In this document: one piece after another, positions 38,216 through 48,278 of the stretch
How the letters are laid out: each line of letters begins with the position of its first letter
How positions within the stretch are numbered: the first letter of the stretch is position 1
NCBI RefSeq assembly: GCF_003364265.1
Contig: NZ_NXLW01000004.1
Location: 88,220-152,219, forward strand
Source of the DNA: Helicobacter aurati
GTDB taxonomy: Bacteria > Campylobacterota > Campylobacteria > Campylobacterales > Helicobacteraceae
DNA length: 64,000 nucleotides
Direction: 5' to 3'
The notes under the pieces: generated by a model
The model's input: only the letters and a program-made list of their open reading frames with translations
What the model was told of the DNA's origin: nothing
Databases searched by the model: none
Made by a program: the position numbers and the translations under genes

Positions 38216-40003
38216 ATGAAGAAAAAAGACTTGCAATCGAAGTTTTCTCAAAAAAACGTTCTCACTTCAAAGAGAGTCAATGCTTCATTTGGCATTACTA
38301 CGAAACGGAAAAAATCAAATAGTATTGCTCGTTTTCATCACTCAAACTACAATCAACCCATTGCAAACGATTCTTTAGAATCTGAACGTTCTACAGAATC
38401 TCTCGTTCCAATTGCCAATGTAAGCATTATGGGTAGACCCAATGTTGGTAAAAGTTCACTTTTTAATAGATTGTTACAGAAGCATATCGCCGTTACCTCT
38501 GATATTAGTGGTAGCACCAGAGATATTAATAAATGTAATTTGCAGCTAGATGCTTTTACTATCTGTTTAATCGATACAGGTGGTTTAGACGTTTTCACAC
38601 CATTATTTAGTAAATCGTGTAAATCAAAGAGTACAGCAGGGCTATACGTGAGCAGCGATTATTCACATCGCCATAACAATAAAACTACGCAACCCCGCAT
38701 GAGAGTTACTTCTATTGTAAGCAATCAACAACAAATTGCATCTGCGTTGCGACAAAATATTTCTTTGCATTCTTACCATTGCGTAAGACAAAGTGATATT
38801 GTTATTTATGTAGTTGATGGCAGTACATCTGCAGACGATGGCGATATAAGAATTTTTCGTGAATTGAGTAAGCAAAAACCTACAATTCTCGTTCTAAATA
38901 AAGTTGACAGCGATAAAGTTGCGCTTGATACCCATGATTTTATGTCTTTTGGTGTGGATTTCTTGATGATTTCCGTTCGCAATAATCGTGGAATAACCAA
39001 ACTTCTTGCTCATTTAGAATCGATTGTGCAAAAATTGCTCGATTCAAATCAGTTGCAAAAACATAAAATATTTGCTAATGGTAAAAAAGTAGCGGCAGCA
39101 GATTACAATATATATTCGCGACACGAATCATACCCTGTAAATACAAAAGATATAAAATGCGCTGTTGCCATACCGCAAGATAATTTTTCTGAATTTCAAA
39201 AACAAAACGAAGTTCAACAGATTGCTATTGGCATTATAGGCAGACCCAATGTTGGTAAGAGTTCGTTATTGAATGCGCTTACACAAAGTAACCGATCTTT
39301 GGTTTCTGACATTGCAGGGACAACTATTGATCCCGTTAATGAAACTATCATATATAATGACGTACAAATCACGTTTGTTGATACTGCTGGAATTAGAAGA
39401 CGTTCGAGGATTGACGGTATAGAAAAATTTGCCCTTGAGAGGACACAAAGGATTTTACAGCAATGTGATATTGTCTTGTTGGTGCTAGATAGCAGTACGG
39501 AATTTGTAGAGCTTGATGAAAAAATTAGCTCTCTCGCCAATAGCAATGCTTTAGGCATTATTGTTGTATTGAATAAATGGGATATGCGATGTAAAGATTA
39601 CAGGGAATTAAAGCAAATATATCTACGAAAATTTAAGTTCCTAGAATATGCTCCGATGCTCACCGTGTCGGCTACAACATATAGACATATTGAGCAAATC
39701 AAACAGAAAATTATCGAGGTATATCATCATTTTTCTTATCGTATACCCACTGCGAAACTCAATGATTGCATTCAAAAAGCAATACAAAAACATCCTATTC
39801 CTAGTGACCATGGCAAATTTATTAAGATTTATTATGCAACACAGTTTGATGTAAAGCCACCGCGCATAGCACTTATAATGAACAAAGCAGAATTACATTT
39901 TAGCTATAAGAGGTATTTGATTAATGTGCTTAGGAGCGCATTCGGTTTGAGTGGCGTACCGATTGTCTTAGAATTACGAAATAAAACAAAAGATGTTTCC
40001 TAA
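38216..40003 (+). CDS. der: GTPase Der (EngA), enlarged
   Basis: A ribosome-biogenesis GTPase acting on the 50S subunit, with two tandem G domains and a KH-like C-terminus. G1 motifs are GRPNVGKS at about 73 and 342; G4 motifs are NKVD and NKWD; DTGG and DTAG are the G3 sites. At 595 residues it is about 130 longer than usual (around 460). A basic N-terminal extension of about 65 residues, an insertion of about 60 residues after the first DTGGLD, and a long linker between the domains account for this. The inserted stretches are Ser/Asn/Gln/Lys-rich. Whether the first 65 codons are translated is uncertain; no good ribosome site precedes the ATG at 38216. Confidence 0.94.
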   Translation: MKKKDLQSKFSQKNVLTSKRVNASFGITTKRKKSNSIARFHHSNYNQPIANDSLESERSTESLVPIANVSIMGRPNVGKSSLFNRLLQKHIAVTSDISGSTRDINKCNLQLDAFTICLIDTGGLDVFTPLFSKSCKSKSTAGLYVSSDYSHRHNNKTTQPRMRVTSIVSNQQQIASALRQNISLHSYHCVRQSDIVIYVVDGSTSADDGDIRIFRELSKQKPTILVLNKVDSDKVALDTHDFMSFGVDFLMISVRNNRGITKLLAHLESIVQKLLDSNQLQKHKIFANGKKVAAADYNIYSRHESYPVNTKDIKCAVAIPQDNFSEFQKQNEVQQIAIGIIGRPNVGKSSLLNALTQSNRSLVSDIAGTTIDPVNETIIYNDVQITFVDTAGIRRRSRIDGIEKFALERTQRILQQCDIVLLVLDSSTEFVELDEKISSLANSNALGIIVVLNKWDMRCKDYRELKQIYLRKFKFLEYAPMLTVSATTYRHIEQIKQKIIEVYHHFSYRIPTAKLNDCIQKAIQKHPIPSDHGKFIKIYYATQFDVKPPRIALIMNKAELHFSYKRYLINVLRSAFGLSGVPIVLELRNKTKDVS

Positions 40004-40029
40004 AGCAGTTTTTGTTGTATTAAATTCTA

Positions 40030-41295
40030 CTATTTGTAGTGGGATTCAGTAACGATTTTTGTCTCTGTGTTTATGTTGTTTGATATAATTTCTACCATTT
40101 TAGAATCTGATATGCCAATTTCTACTTCTACTGCCTGTATGGTGTTGTTTTCTTTTAATACCCAAACTACTCCTTGCGAATGATTTTGCTTGTTGGAATT
40201 TCCCGGTGCTCTTTCTCTTTTGGGTCTCTGTGGGGGTCCTGATGCTGCAAGAGGATTGGAGATTTTCTTTTCTGTCTTGGTTTTGTTTTGTTCAGGATTA
40301 TAGAAAAGTGCAGCGACAGGGATTAATAGCGCGTTATCTGCGCTTGCTACTTTAATTGAAGCAGTAGCATTCATGCCCGGTTTAAGCAATAGATTCTCAT
40401 TGTCTACATAAATCGTAGTTTCATAGCTAGTAATATTGTCCGTTGTTGTTGAGGCAAAATTTACCTTATCGACTTTAGCAGTAAATTCTTGATTAGGATA
40501 AGCATCGACGGTAAATGTTGCTTCTTGCCCAGCTTTTACCTTTCCAATATCAGATTCTGAAATATTAACAATAAGATTCATTTCTTTAAGATTTTCTGCG
40601 AGTTTAAAGAGAGTGGGTGCTTGAAAGCTTGCTGCTACGGTTTGTCCGAGGCTAATACTTCTCTCTAAGACAATACCATCAATAGGACTTTTGATAATTG
40701 AATTTTGTAAATCAATCTTTGAAGCACGAAGGTTGGTCTGAATCTGATTGATACTCGCTTGTTTGACCTTTATGTCTGCTTTCGCAGAGAGATATTCCAT
40801 TTTAGCCGTTTGGAGTTCTAGCATGGATGGCGAACGTCCGTTGGTTGCCTCATAAAGCTTTTGTTGCTGCTGATAATTCCATTCTTTTTGTGCTAATGCA
40901 ACCTTAGAGGATTCTAAATTTGCGTTAGCAGAGCTCAATTGCGCCTCATAGCCCTCACGCGCTTGATTGAGTTTATTGGGATTGATTTCAGCGAGGATTT
41001 GATTTTTCTTTACTGTGTCATTGACGTCTACATAAAGTTTATAAATTGTTCCTGATATTTCGCTTCCTACCTCAACTTCATTTGTGGGAGAAAGTGTACC
41101 TGTGGCAGAGACGGTTTGTGTAATATTTCTCTTGATAGGAGTGGTTGTGCTATATACGACTTCGTGATTGCTGCGGAAAAAAAAATAGACAGCTAATCCA
41201 ATAAGAAGTAGGGAAATAAGAAATAACACAATAAAAGTATATTTTTTTGTATTGCTTGGAGTGATGGTTTTGTATATTTCGTCATTTGTTGGCAT
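40030..41295 (-). CDS. MacA-like periplasmic adaptor (HlyD family)
   Basis: A 421-residue membrane-fusion protein that links an inner-membrane pump to an outer-membrane channel. One N-terminal membrane helix (about 20-42), lipoyl halves (EVEVGSEISGTIYKLYVDVND and SIIKSPIDGIVLERSISLGQTV), an alpha-helical hairpin, a beta-barrel domain (LKEMNLIVNISESDIGKVKAGQ) and a membrane-proximal domain. A Lys/Pro-rich insertion (about 345-375) interrupts the last domain. It resembles MacA, whose gene is normally followed by the ABC pump macB. Here the next thing downstream is the convergent der gene, so the pump is missing. The TolC-type channel gene is 27 nt upstream, probably in one operon. Confidence 0.88.
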   Translation of the reverse strand: MPTNDEIYKTITPSNTKKYTFIVLFLISLLLIGLAVYFFFRSNHEVVYSTTTPIKRNITQTVSATGTLSPTNEVEVGSEISGTIYKLYVDVNDTVKKNQILAEINPNKLNQAREGYEAQLSSANANLESSKVALAQKEWNYQQQQKLYEATNGRSPSMLELQTAKMEYLSAKADIKVKQASINQIQTNLRASKIDLQNSIIKSPIDGIVLERSISLGQTVAASFQAPTLFKLAENLKEMNLIVNISESDIGKVKAGQEATFTVDAYPNQEFTAKVDKVNFASTTTDNITSYETTIYVDNENLLLKPGMNATASIKVASADNALLIPVAALFYNPEQNKTKTEKKISNPLAASGPPQRPKRERAPGNSNKQNHSQGVVWVLKENNTIQAVEVEIGISDSKMVEIISNNINTETKIVTESHYK

Positions 41296-41322
41296 AAATA
41301 TCCTTATATGTTGTTCAACATG

Positions 41323-42960
41323 TTATAAGTTACGAGCAGGGTCATTCCTGTTTTGTTGTTTTTCTTCATATTTTTTATAGTCTTGAAGTATTTCATCTTC
41401 CTGCAAGACACTATATGTAGAATTATCAGCGTTGAGATTTCCCCCAAATGCTTTATAAAATGCGATAGTAGCTTGATTTTGCATAAGATACGCGCTGATT
41501 AAATTGTTTTTTGACCGTAGATAAGTATTGGCATATTCTAATCGCGAAATATCATCGATAAGATTCTGTTTATAGCGAGATTCCATAATTTCAAATGTAT
41601 TTTTGTTGATATTGTAGTGTTCTTGCATGTTATCTAGGAGGTTTCTTGTGATTTGTATATTTTTTGTTGCATTTTCAATTTCTGAGATTGCAGTATTCAC
41701 TGTGTTTTGCAATGTGTAGAAAGCCTGTTTGGTATTTTCTTTAGCAAGGATATAGTCTTGCGTTATGCTTTGTCGATTCAAAAGCGGCATAGCTAAGGAG
41801 CTAGCAATTTGCCATACTAGATCTCCCAAGCCTTGTTGTGGAGAAAAGAGAATCTGCCCAAGATTCCCACTTATATTGATTGAAGGGAAAAGTGCTAATT
41901 TTTTATTAAGTCTCTGATATAAGGACGCATTGAGTGCAAATACACCAGAACGAACATCTGGTCGATTGAAAATAACTGCACTTGGCAGGGTTTCTACATT
42001 GGGAATCTTACTTGGCTGAAAGATATAGTTGCTTTGTTGCGCATCAAAATCTAACGTATTAGAGTTAAGCAAAACAAGCAAGGCATTTTTATTTTGTTCA
42101 AGCGTGTACATAAGGCTTAAAGTGGTGTTTTTTTGGGTGAGATAGCTGCTTTTTGTTGTAGCGACACTATCTATTCCTATTAGCCCTAATTTATATTTTT
42201 CTTCCGTTAGGAGATAGATTTGTTCTAAATTCTTGGTAATTTTTTCGTTAATAGAAATTGCCTGACTAGTTTGTCTAATGGTAAAATAGTAATTTGCTAC
42301 GTCGCCTATTAGCACAACCTGTGCTTGGGCTAGATTCTGTATGGATTGTAAAATTTGCTGTTTGCTAGCCAAACGTAGGGCATTGAGTTTGCCTAAAATG
42401 TCTAGCTCCCAACTAAAAGATAAGGCAATATTGGTTGTATTCTGCGTGACGTTGGTTTGGATTCTCTGATAATTATTGTCGCTATAATTATAATTGAGAT
42501 TGGCATTACCCTTAGGAAATAAACTTGCAGTATTGACCTTTGCTGTCGCTCGTGCTTGTCTTATTTGCGATTCAAGGGTGAGTAAGTTTGTATTGGCTTG
42601 CAAGGCTTGGAGAATAATTTTTTGTAAGATAGGGTCAGAAAATAGGGTGAAGAAAGTTTGCATATAATCTAAATTTTTTACTTCAACATGAGAATCACCT
42701 ATACTTTTTAGTATTTTTTCATTGTGAAACTGCGTCCGTAGTTGTGTTTTGACGATAAGGTCTTCTTCTGAAGGTAGTTTTGCGCATGCAAGGCAATAAA
42801 TGCCTAAAGCAAGACACAATACGCCATGATATATTGGAAAAACAGGAAGTAATTTCACATTGTTACGAATGATATTTGCCATAAAATGTTTATAAATCTT
42901 TTTTGATAAAGCAAGGAATAGAAAGCTATTGCGATGTTTTAGGTTATCAAATGATAACAT
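41323..42960 (-). CDS. TolC-like outer-membrane efflux channel
   Basis: An outer-membrane factor of about 545 residues. Two OEP repeats rich in heptad-like helices are visible (around LESQIRQARATAKVNTASLF and IFNRPDVRSGVFALNASLYQ; the RPDVR motif is typical). The N-terminus has a membrane segment with LGIYCLACAKL, a possible lipid-attachment Cys as in NodT-type channels. A start at the internal ATG at 42882 (MANIIRN) would give a shorter leader, but the first ATG has the better AAGGAAA ribosome site. Together with the MacA-like adaptor it forms two thirds of a tripartite exporter. The AT-rich 120 nt upstream (42961-43080) contain several -10-like words. Confidence 0.9.
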   Translation of the reverse strand: MLSFDNLKHRNSFLFLALSKKIYKHFMANIIRNNVKLLPVFPIYHGVLCLALGIYCLACAKLPSEEDLIVKTQLRTQFHNEKILKSIGDSHVEVKNLDYMQTFFTLFSDPILQKIILQALQANTNLLTLESQIRQARATAKVNTASLFPKGNANLNYNYSDNNYQRIQTNVTQNTTNIALSFSWELDILGKLNALRLASKQQILQSIQNLAQAQVVLIGDVANYYFTIRQTSQAISINEKITKNLEQIYLLTEEKYKLGLIGIDSVATTKSSYLTQKNTTLSLMYTLEQNKNALLVLLNSNTLDFDAQQSNYIFQPSKIPNVETLPSAVIFNRPDVRSGVFALNASLYQRLNKKLALFPSINISGNLGQILFSPQQGLGDLVWQIASSLAMPLLNRQSITQDYILAKENTKQAFYTLQNTVNTAISEIENATKNIQITRNLLDNMQEHYNINKNTFEIMESRYKQNLIDDISRLEYANTYLRSKNNLISAYLMQNQATIAFYKAFGGNLNADNSTYSVLQEDEILQDYKKYEEKQQNRNDPARNL

Positions 42961-43080
42961 TACTATTTCCTTAAATATAAATAAAAATTAATATTAAGAT
43001 TAAATATTTTTTGAATTATAGTATCTTTTTAGTAAAACTTATATTAATAAATCCTATATTAAATATAAATATAACATTGA

Positions 43081-44016
43081 CTATTGTTTTTTTAAAAAAC
43101 AAGGTCGTATCAAATCCGTCATGGGCAATAATTTACGGCGTGCTATATCGCAAATAAATGTATGCACTTCATCGCTTGAGATGATAGAATTGGGATTCTT
43201 AGAATTGTTCGTTGGGTGTAAAAATCCTACGAAATTCCCACTTACATTAAACACTGGTAAGCCATAGCCCGCATTACGTTTTTGAATGGCATTGATACTA
43301 GAGCTTGTATAGTGTAAAGTGTTTTTTTCTGTGATAAAGGGGAATAGTACTTTATCAGAACGCGAAAGCACTGTCTTTTTTAGCATACCACGATAGATTG
43401 GTGTCCAATATTGTAAATTGACTCTTTGATGATAAAAGCTTTCTGGTCTAGTATTGCAATAAATATCCGTGTAATTTTCTGCGCGTAATAATGAAAGCTT
43501 AGTATTTGTTGCCCTTAATCTTAGCATGGCGAAGCACATCAATGATTGCGAAGAATCATCTTGTATTTTTGCCATTACGTTTTTAAGGTAGGTATTTTTC
43601 TCATTTAGTAGATTGGCTGCACCAAGCACATAGCCGTCCTTAAGCAATATTCCATACCCTTGTTTTTGTGTCCCATTATCAAAAAGTGCAGTTAAAAACA
43701 CCACAGAATATAAAAATCCTCGTTTTTTACCCCCAAGTAAAGGCATTGAACCGCTAGAAATAAAATTCGTAGTTTGTTGCTTTTGTGATTGTGATGATGG
43801 GGTGCTTGGTTTGGGGGGAGGTTGCGTAAAGGGATTGTTGTTTGTAGGAATGCGATTTGCCGTTTGTTTTGTTGGTCCTGATTGAGTGGTGTTATTGGGA
43901 TTGCATTCTCCATATAAATCATTGCAATCAATGTCTGCCGTGTCTGCATAGAGAGTGATAAAGCAGGTTATAAGGAATGCTAATGGGAATACGAATGAAG
44001 AGGATAATTGAAACAT
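43081..44016 (-). CDS. Secreted trypsin-fold protein without catalytic triad
   Basis: 311 residues: N-terminal signal or anchor helix, a Pro/Thr/Gln-rich linker (about 40-85) and a domain that reads like a trypsin-like serine protease. GYGILLKDGYVLGAANLL stands for GxGfii..ilTaaHvl, KLSLLRAEN for DlAlLk and GYGLPVFNVSGNFVGFL for GnSGGPlfn..G.vvGi. All three catalytic residues are replaced (His by Asn, Asp by Lys, Ser by Tyr by this alignment). Six Cys may form disulphides. I infer a pseudoprotease, perhaps a binding protein. I do not recognise a named family. AAGGAG precedes the ATG. Confidence 0.65.
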   Translation of the reverse strand: MFQLSSSFVFPLAFLITCFITLYADTADIDCNDLYGECNPNNTTQSGPTKQTANRIPTNNNPFTQPPPKPSTPSSQSQKQQTTNFISSGSMPLLGGKKRGFLYSVVFLTALFDNGTQKQGYGILLKDGYVLGAANLLNEKNTYLKNVMAKIQDDSSQSLMCFAMLRLRATNTKLSLLRAENYTDIYCNTRPESFYHQRVNLQYWTPIYRGMLKKTVLSRSDKVLFPFITEKNTLHYTSSSINAIQKRNAGYGLPVFNVSGNFVGFLHPTNNSKNPNSIISSDEVHTFICDIARRKLLPMTDLIRPCFLKKQ

Positions 44017-44175
44017 TGTATCTCCTTAAGATTCTAAAAATCAATTATGTATAAGCAAAAATTGTAACATTTTTTAGATTTATGACCACATTAAAAATAG
44101 TAGCTTGCAAAATATTGTTAAAGTTGTTAAAATCTTGCATTTATGTTATGTAGAATTTATTTTAAGGATTTATTT

Positions 44176-44676
44176 ATGGAATCGCTCAAAGAATTTCATC
44201 CTTCCAAAGAGGAATTAGAACATTGGCAATATGCTGTTATTACGACTTCAAAAGGAGTTATCAATATTGAATTATTTCCTCAGGTTGCCCCTCAAACTGT
44301 AGCAAATTTTGCGAGTTTGGCTAATGCAGATTTCTATCAGAACAAAACTTTTCATCGAGTTATTGCTGGATTTATGGCGCAAGGCGGTTGCCCCATTGGC
44401 AATGGAACAGGGGGTCCTGGGTATAGAATCAAATGTGAATTAGAAAATAATCCCACAAAACATAATCGCGGCACACTTTCTATGGCACATGCGGGGAAAG
44501 ATACGGGCGGCAGTCAATTTTTTATTTGCTTCGCACCGCAACCTCATCTTGATGGCGTGCATACTGCTTTTGGAAGGATTCCCGTACGTGATAGAGAGAG
44601 TTATAAGGTATTAGATTCTCTTAAGGAAAATGATTCTATTTTGGATATTAAAGTTGTTCAGGAATTGCCATCATAA
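44176..44676 (+). CDS. Cyclophilin-type peptidyl-prolyl cis-trans isomerase
   Basis: A cytoplasmic cyclophilin that speeds proline isomerisation in folding. I take the ATG at 44176 because TAAGGA lies 8 nt upstream and the product (166 residues) matches the family. A start at 44143 adds 11 residues. Active-site motifs: FHRVIAGFMAQGG (the catalytic Arg), NRGTLSMAHAGKDTGGSQFFICF and LDGVHTAFGRI. No signal peptide. Divergent from the protease-like gene and convergent with pepF. Confidence 0.95.
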   Translation: MESLKEFHPSKEELEHWQYAVITTSKGVINIELFPQVAPQTVANFASLANADFYQNKTFHRVIAGFMAQGGCPIGNGTGGPGYRIKCELENNPTKHNRGTLSMAHAGKDTGGSQFFICFAPQPHLDGVHTAFGRIPVRDRESYKVLDSLKENDSILDIKVVQELPS

Positions 44677-44742
44677 TGAAATATTCATTATGCAATTATT
44701 TTGTCGCTTTTGGAAGTTTAGTTCTGTGTTATTAGGTTAATT

Positions 44743-46575
44743 TTAATTGCTATTAAGCAACTCTTCAAACTCTCGTAAGAGATTGCATACCTCGCCCATT
44801 CCTATTTCCCAAAATTCTTTTTTATTCACATCAAAACCGAAACTTAGAATCAAATCTCTTGGACTTTTACTTCCTCCTGCACTTAAGAATGCGATATAAG
44901 TCTGAATAAAGTCTTCTTTTTTCTTGCTCCTTTTATATAATCCAAAAAGAGCTAACACTAAGAGTTGTCCATAAGAATAAGCATAACAATAAAATGGAGA
45001 ATGAATAAAATGCGGAATATAACTCCACCAACGCGCATAATTCTTAGTAAGTGTAACGCTCTCGCCAAACATTTTTTGGTTTTCTTCAATCCATATCCTA
45101 TCAAAGTCTTTCGTTTGTAGCTCTCCATCAATATCATGAATCGCACGTTCAAAGTTTGTCATAACAATTTGTCTAAAAAGCGTGGAGAAAATATCTTCTA
45201 TTTTGCCTGCATACATATCTAATAGCTCTTTTTTGCCAAGTGTTTTTTTCAGCGAAGAGAAGAGGAGCATTTCTGCAAAGACAGATGCTGTTTCGGCTGT
45301 GGTAAGTGGCGTGTCGTGATTAAGAGCACCTTGTGTCTTGCTTAATTCTTGATGAATAGCATGCCCAAACTCATGAGCTATTGTAAAAGCATCTCGCCTA
45401 TTGCCTGTAAAATTCAATAGAATGTATGGATGCGAACGAGATGTGCTACCATGGCTAAACGCTCCTCCTCGCTTCGCGGGTTGAGGATGAGAATCTACCC
45501 ATCCTTCATTGATAGCGCGTTGTGCTATTTCATAGAATTGCGGACTGAATTTTTGAAAAGATTTTAATGTAGCACAGAGTGCTTCTTGGAAGCTTAAAGA
45601 TGTGTCTTTTCGTGAGAATCCGAGTGGCGCATAACGATCATAGTCTTTAAGCTGCATTCCTAGAATCTGGGATTTTACACAATAATATCCGTGCACAAGA
45701 TTCATATTGGCATTCACGCAAGCAATCATACTATCAACACTTTCTTGTGAAATCTGATTGGAGATATGTCGAAATGATTCTGGCTTTTCATAGCCTCGAA
45801 GTTTTTGCATAATTGCGATATTTTTTCGTACCATATTTAAGATGTAAGTTAGGAGATGTGCGTGTTGTTTAAGTCCTTTTGTAAAATTCTTTTGTGCTTT
45901 TTTACGCGTTTTTCTATCTTTGACATGTAAAAGGGCGAGAATCTGCTCTTCACCAAGCTTTTTGTTGCTATTAATGCCTTCAAATCGCATATTAGCAAAG
46001 CTCTCATCAAAGAGTCTTGAAAATGCATCAACTCCGACTGGAGATAAGCTAAGAATCACCTGCTCTTCAGGAAGAGTAAGCTTATATTTTTTGTTTTCTT
46101 TGAGATTTTGTAGAAAGAATTGATATTTGCCGCTTTTGTTAATAAATTCTTGCATTTTATTGGAATCTAAATTGGCAAATTCAAGCTCAAAAAACATAAT
46201 TTTTGCATATAAATCATTACATTTCATTTCGTAATCTGCATAATCTGCGCCATACTTACTACTATTGGTGGCAAAACGTAGAAATACATAAGTCATTATC
46301 GTGCTTATATCTTCACAGAGATTCTCATAGGCGATTAAAGCTTTTTCAAATTCCTTTGCCTGTAATGATGCGAGTTTATTTTCATAACTTTTTTGGAATG
46401 CGTTGAATTTAGGGTCGAGTTTTTTGTAGAATTTTTCTAATTCTTTTTCATTGGTAAAAAGCGAATCTAAATTAAAATGTAATTCTTTGATTTCTTGTAA
46501 TTCTTTAGATTTCGAGCTAGGTATTATTGAAGGCTGTGTTGATTTTTCTTTTGTAGATGTCTCAGGGTTGGACAT
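44743..46575 (-). CDS. pepF: Oligoendopeptidase F
   Basis: An M3-family zinc metallopeptidase that cleaves short peptides in the cytoplasm, 610 residues. The zinc motif HEFGHAIH is followed by the third ligand Glu about 27 residues on (TAETASVFAEM). Family features FSHGSTSRSHPYILLNFTGNRRD and YARWWSYIPHFIHSPFYCYAYSYG are present. The frame opens at 46602, but the ATG at 46575 (MSNPETST) has GAGGAGA directly upstream and is preferred. The N-terminus is Ser/Lys-rich and low in complexity. It probably supplies amino acids from peptides. Confidence 0.96.
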   Translation of the reverse strand: MSNPETSTKEKSTQPSIIPSSKSKELQEIKELHFNLDSLFTNEKELEKFYKKLDPKFNAFQKSYENKLASLQAKEFEKALIAYENLCEDISTIMTYVFLRFATNSSKYGADYADYEMKCNDLYAKIMFFELEFANLDSNKMQEFINKSGKYQFFLQNLKENKKYKLTLPEEQVILSLSPVGVDAFSRLFDESFANMRFEGINSNKKLGEEQILALLHVKDRKTRKKAQKNFTKGLKQHAHLLTYILNMVRKNIAIMQKLRGYEKPESFRHISNQISQESVDSMIACVNANMNLVHGYYCVKSQILGMQLKDYDRYAPLGFSRKDTSLSFQEALCATLKSFQKFSPQFYEIAQRAINEGWVDSHPQPAKRGGAFSHGSTSRSHPYILLNFTGNRRDAFTIAHEFGHAIHQELSKTQGALNHDTPLTTAETASVFAEMLLFSSLKKTLGKKELLDMYAGKIEDIFSTLFRQIVMTNFERAIHDIDGELQTKDFDRIWIEENQKMFGESVTLTKNYARWWSYIPHFIHSPFYCYAYSYGQLLVLALFGLYKRSKKKEDFIQTYIAFLSAGGSKSPRDLILSFGFDVNKKEFWEIGMGEVCNLLREFEELLNSN

Positions 46576-46712
46576 ATTATCTCCTCTGGATTTAAGTAGC
46601 AAGTATCAATTGTAATTTTGCAAAATATCTGATATTCCCAGATAGAAACGCTCATTTATTACTTGCATTTATTACAATAATAAATAACATTTTATCTTAA
46701 ATAAGGCAATTT

Positions 46713-48278
46713 ATGTGGTTAAACCTAATAAATAATAATCTATCCGATGATAACTTACATTTAACATTTCATACAAAATTTATAGCTTTGATTTTTTCTA
46801 TCGGATTATTTCTTATTTTTCTTGTGGGATATATTGCATTAAATGGATTAAAAGCTGATTTCGATAATAATTTTCCTGATGTGATTAACGAAATGAACTT
46901 CATCAATGAATTTCAGAATCAATATATATTCGAAGCGTTAGATTCTTCGTATTCTTCTCAAATTGACCCTTATGACAAAAGCACATACTTATGGAATCTC
47001 TATAAGAATCTTTATGTGAATAATAACATGAAACGTGATAGTGGTGGGTTTAACTTCATACGCGAGCTATACAAGACTATTTTTTTTAAGGTAACATTTA
47101 AAAAATTGCGGGCATTAGAATCGCAGAAAGTCTCATTGATTGACGAATTAAATAGCATGATAGGGTTTGGAATGTCTAGTAAGTTTGACAAGAAGCTGGA
47201 CGCCCTGCAATATGCTAAAACGGTTAGCCAATTAAGTACGAATATTATTAATGTAGAAACTTCCATACGTATTCTTGAAAAAAATATTACAGATAATTTT
47301 TTCATAGCTACACTTAATGTTCTTTGTGTAGTAGCCTTACTTGTGTTTGTGGTTGTTATAAGTCTTAGTGTTGTTATTCTTAGTTTTGTGCAAAAATTGA
47401 ATATTTATCTTAAGCAACTTTTTGATAATGCCACAGAGGAACTTCGCAACCTCAATGCCAAACTACAACAAAAGGTTCAAGAGCAAATAGAAATTATACG
47501 AGAAAAAGATAGAATCATGTATGCGCAATCAAAATTTGTTTCAATGGGCGAAATGATGCAAAATATCGCACACCAGTGGCGACAACCCTTAAATTCCCTT
47601 ATTCTTATCGTCCAGGCTATAAAGAGTAAATTCGACCAAGGCATGCTTACACAATTAGTGATTAATAAGCAGACCCAATTAGCACTTACTATTGCCGACA
47701 ACATGAGTAACACAATAGATAATTTTAGAAGTTTTTTTCACATGGAAAACACGCAGCAAGATTTTAATTTAAAGGAGGCTATTATAAGCTCGATTAAATT
47801 AAATCAACCTATGCTACGTTCTTGTAATATTAATGTTTGTGTTGAGTGTCCGAGCGATATTGTTCTTTATGGCAATAGGCAGAGTTTTACTGAAGTTTTA
47901 CTTGTGTTATTAAATAACTCTAAAGACGCATTTAAGGAGCAACAAACACAAAGAGGAGAGTGTTTTGTGAAAGTGATTCGGCAAGACAAGTATATTATCA
48001 TTTCTTATTATGACAATTGCGGTGGTATCGAGGATGAGATTTTAGAAAAAATCTTTGAACCATATTTCACAACCAAGCATAAAAGTTTGGGAACAGGTAT
48101 TGGCTTGTATATGGCTAAACAACTTCTTAATAATCACTTTAACGCGAATATAGTAGCTAGCAATTATGTATTTGATTATAAGCAGCAAGAGTACAGGGGT
48201 GCATTGTTTACAATAATTTTAGAATTAGCGGATGGTATAAATCATAAGGAAGGACATAATGATGTTGCAATTCAATAA
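46713..48278 (+). CDS. Sensor histidine kinase
   Basis: 521 residues. N-terminal membrane helix (about 22-45), periplasmic helical sensor of about 150 residues with no recognised domain, second membrane helix (about 200-227), coiled coil, then a HisKA-type dimerisation domain. The phospho-acceptor is His287 in [19 protein letters not shown], a variant common in Campylobacterota. ATPase boxes: N-box [10 protein letters not shown]1 DNCGGI, F/G2 [20 protein letters not shown]. It overlaps the response-regulator gene by 20 nt, so the two are translationally coupled partners. The stimulus is unknown. Confidence 0.93.
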   Translation: MWLNLINNNLSDDNLHLTFHTKFIALIFSIGLFLIFLVGYIALNGLKADFDNNFPDVINEMNFINEFQNQYIFEALDSSYSSQIDPYDKSTYLWNLYKNLYVNNNMKRDSGGFNFIRELYKTIFFKVTFKKLRALESQKVSLIDELNSMIGFGMSSKFDKKLDALQYAKTVSQLSTNIINVETSIRILEKNITDNFFIATLNVLCVVALLVFVVVISLSVVILSFVQKLNIYLKQLFDNATEELRNLNAKLQQKVQEQIEIIREKDRIMYAQSKFVSMGEMMQNIAHQWRQPLNSLILIVQAIKSKFDQGMLTQLVINKQTQLALTIADNMSNTIDNFRSFFHMENTQQDFNLKEAIISSIKLNQPMLRSCNINVCVECPSDIVLYGNRQSFTEVLLVLLNNSKDAFKEQQTQRGECFVKVIRQDKYIIISYYDNCGGIEDEILEKIFEPYFTTKHKSLGTGIGLYMAKQLLNNHFNANIVASNYVFDYKQQEYRGALFTIILELADGINHKEGHNDVAIQ

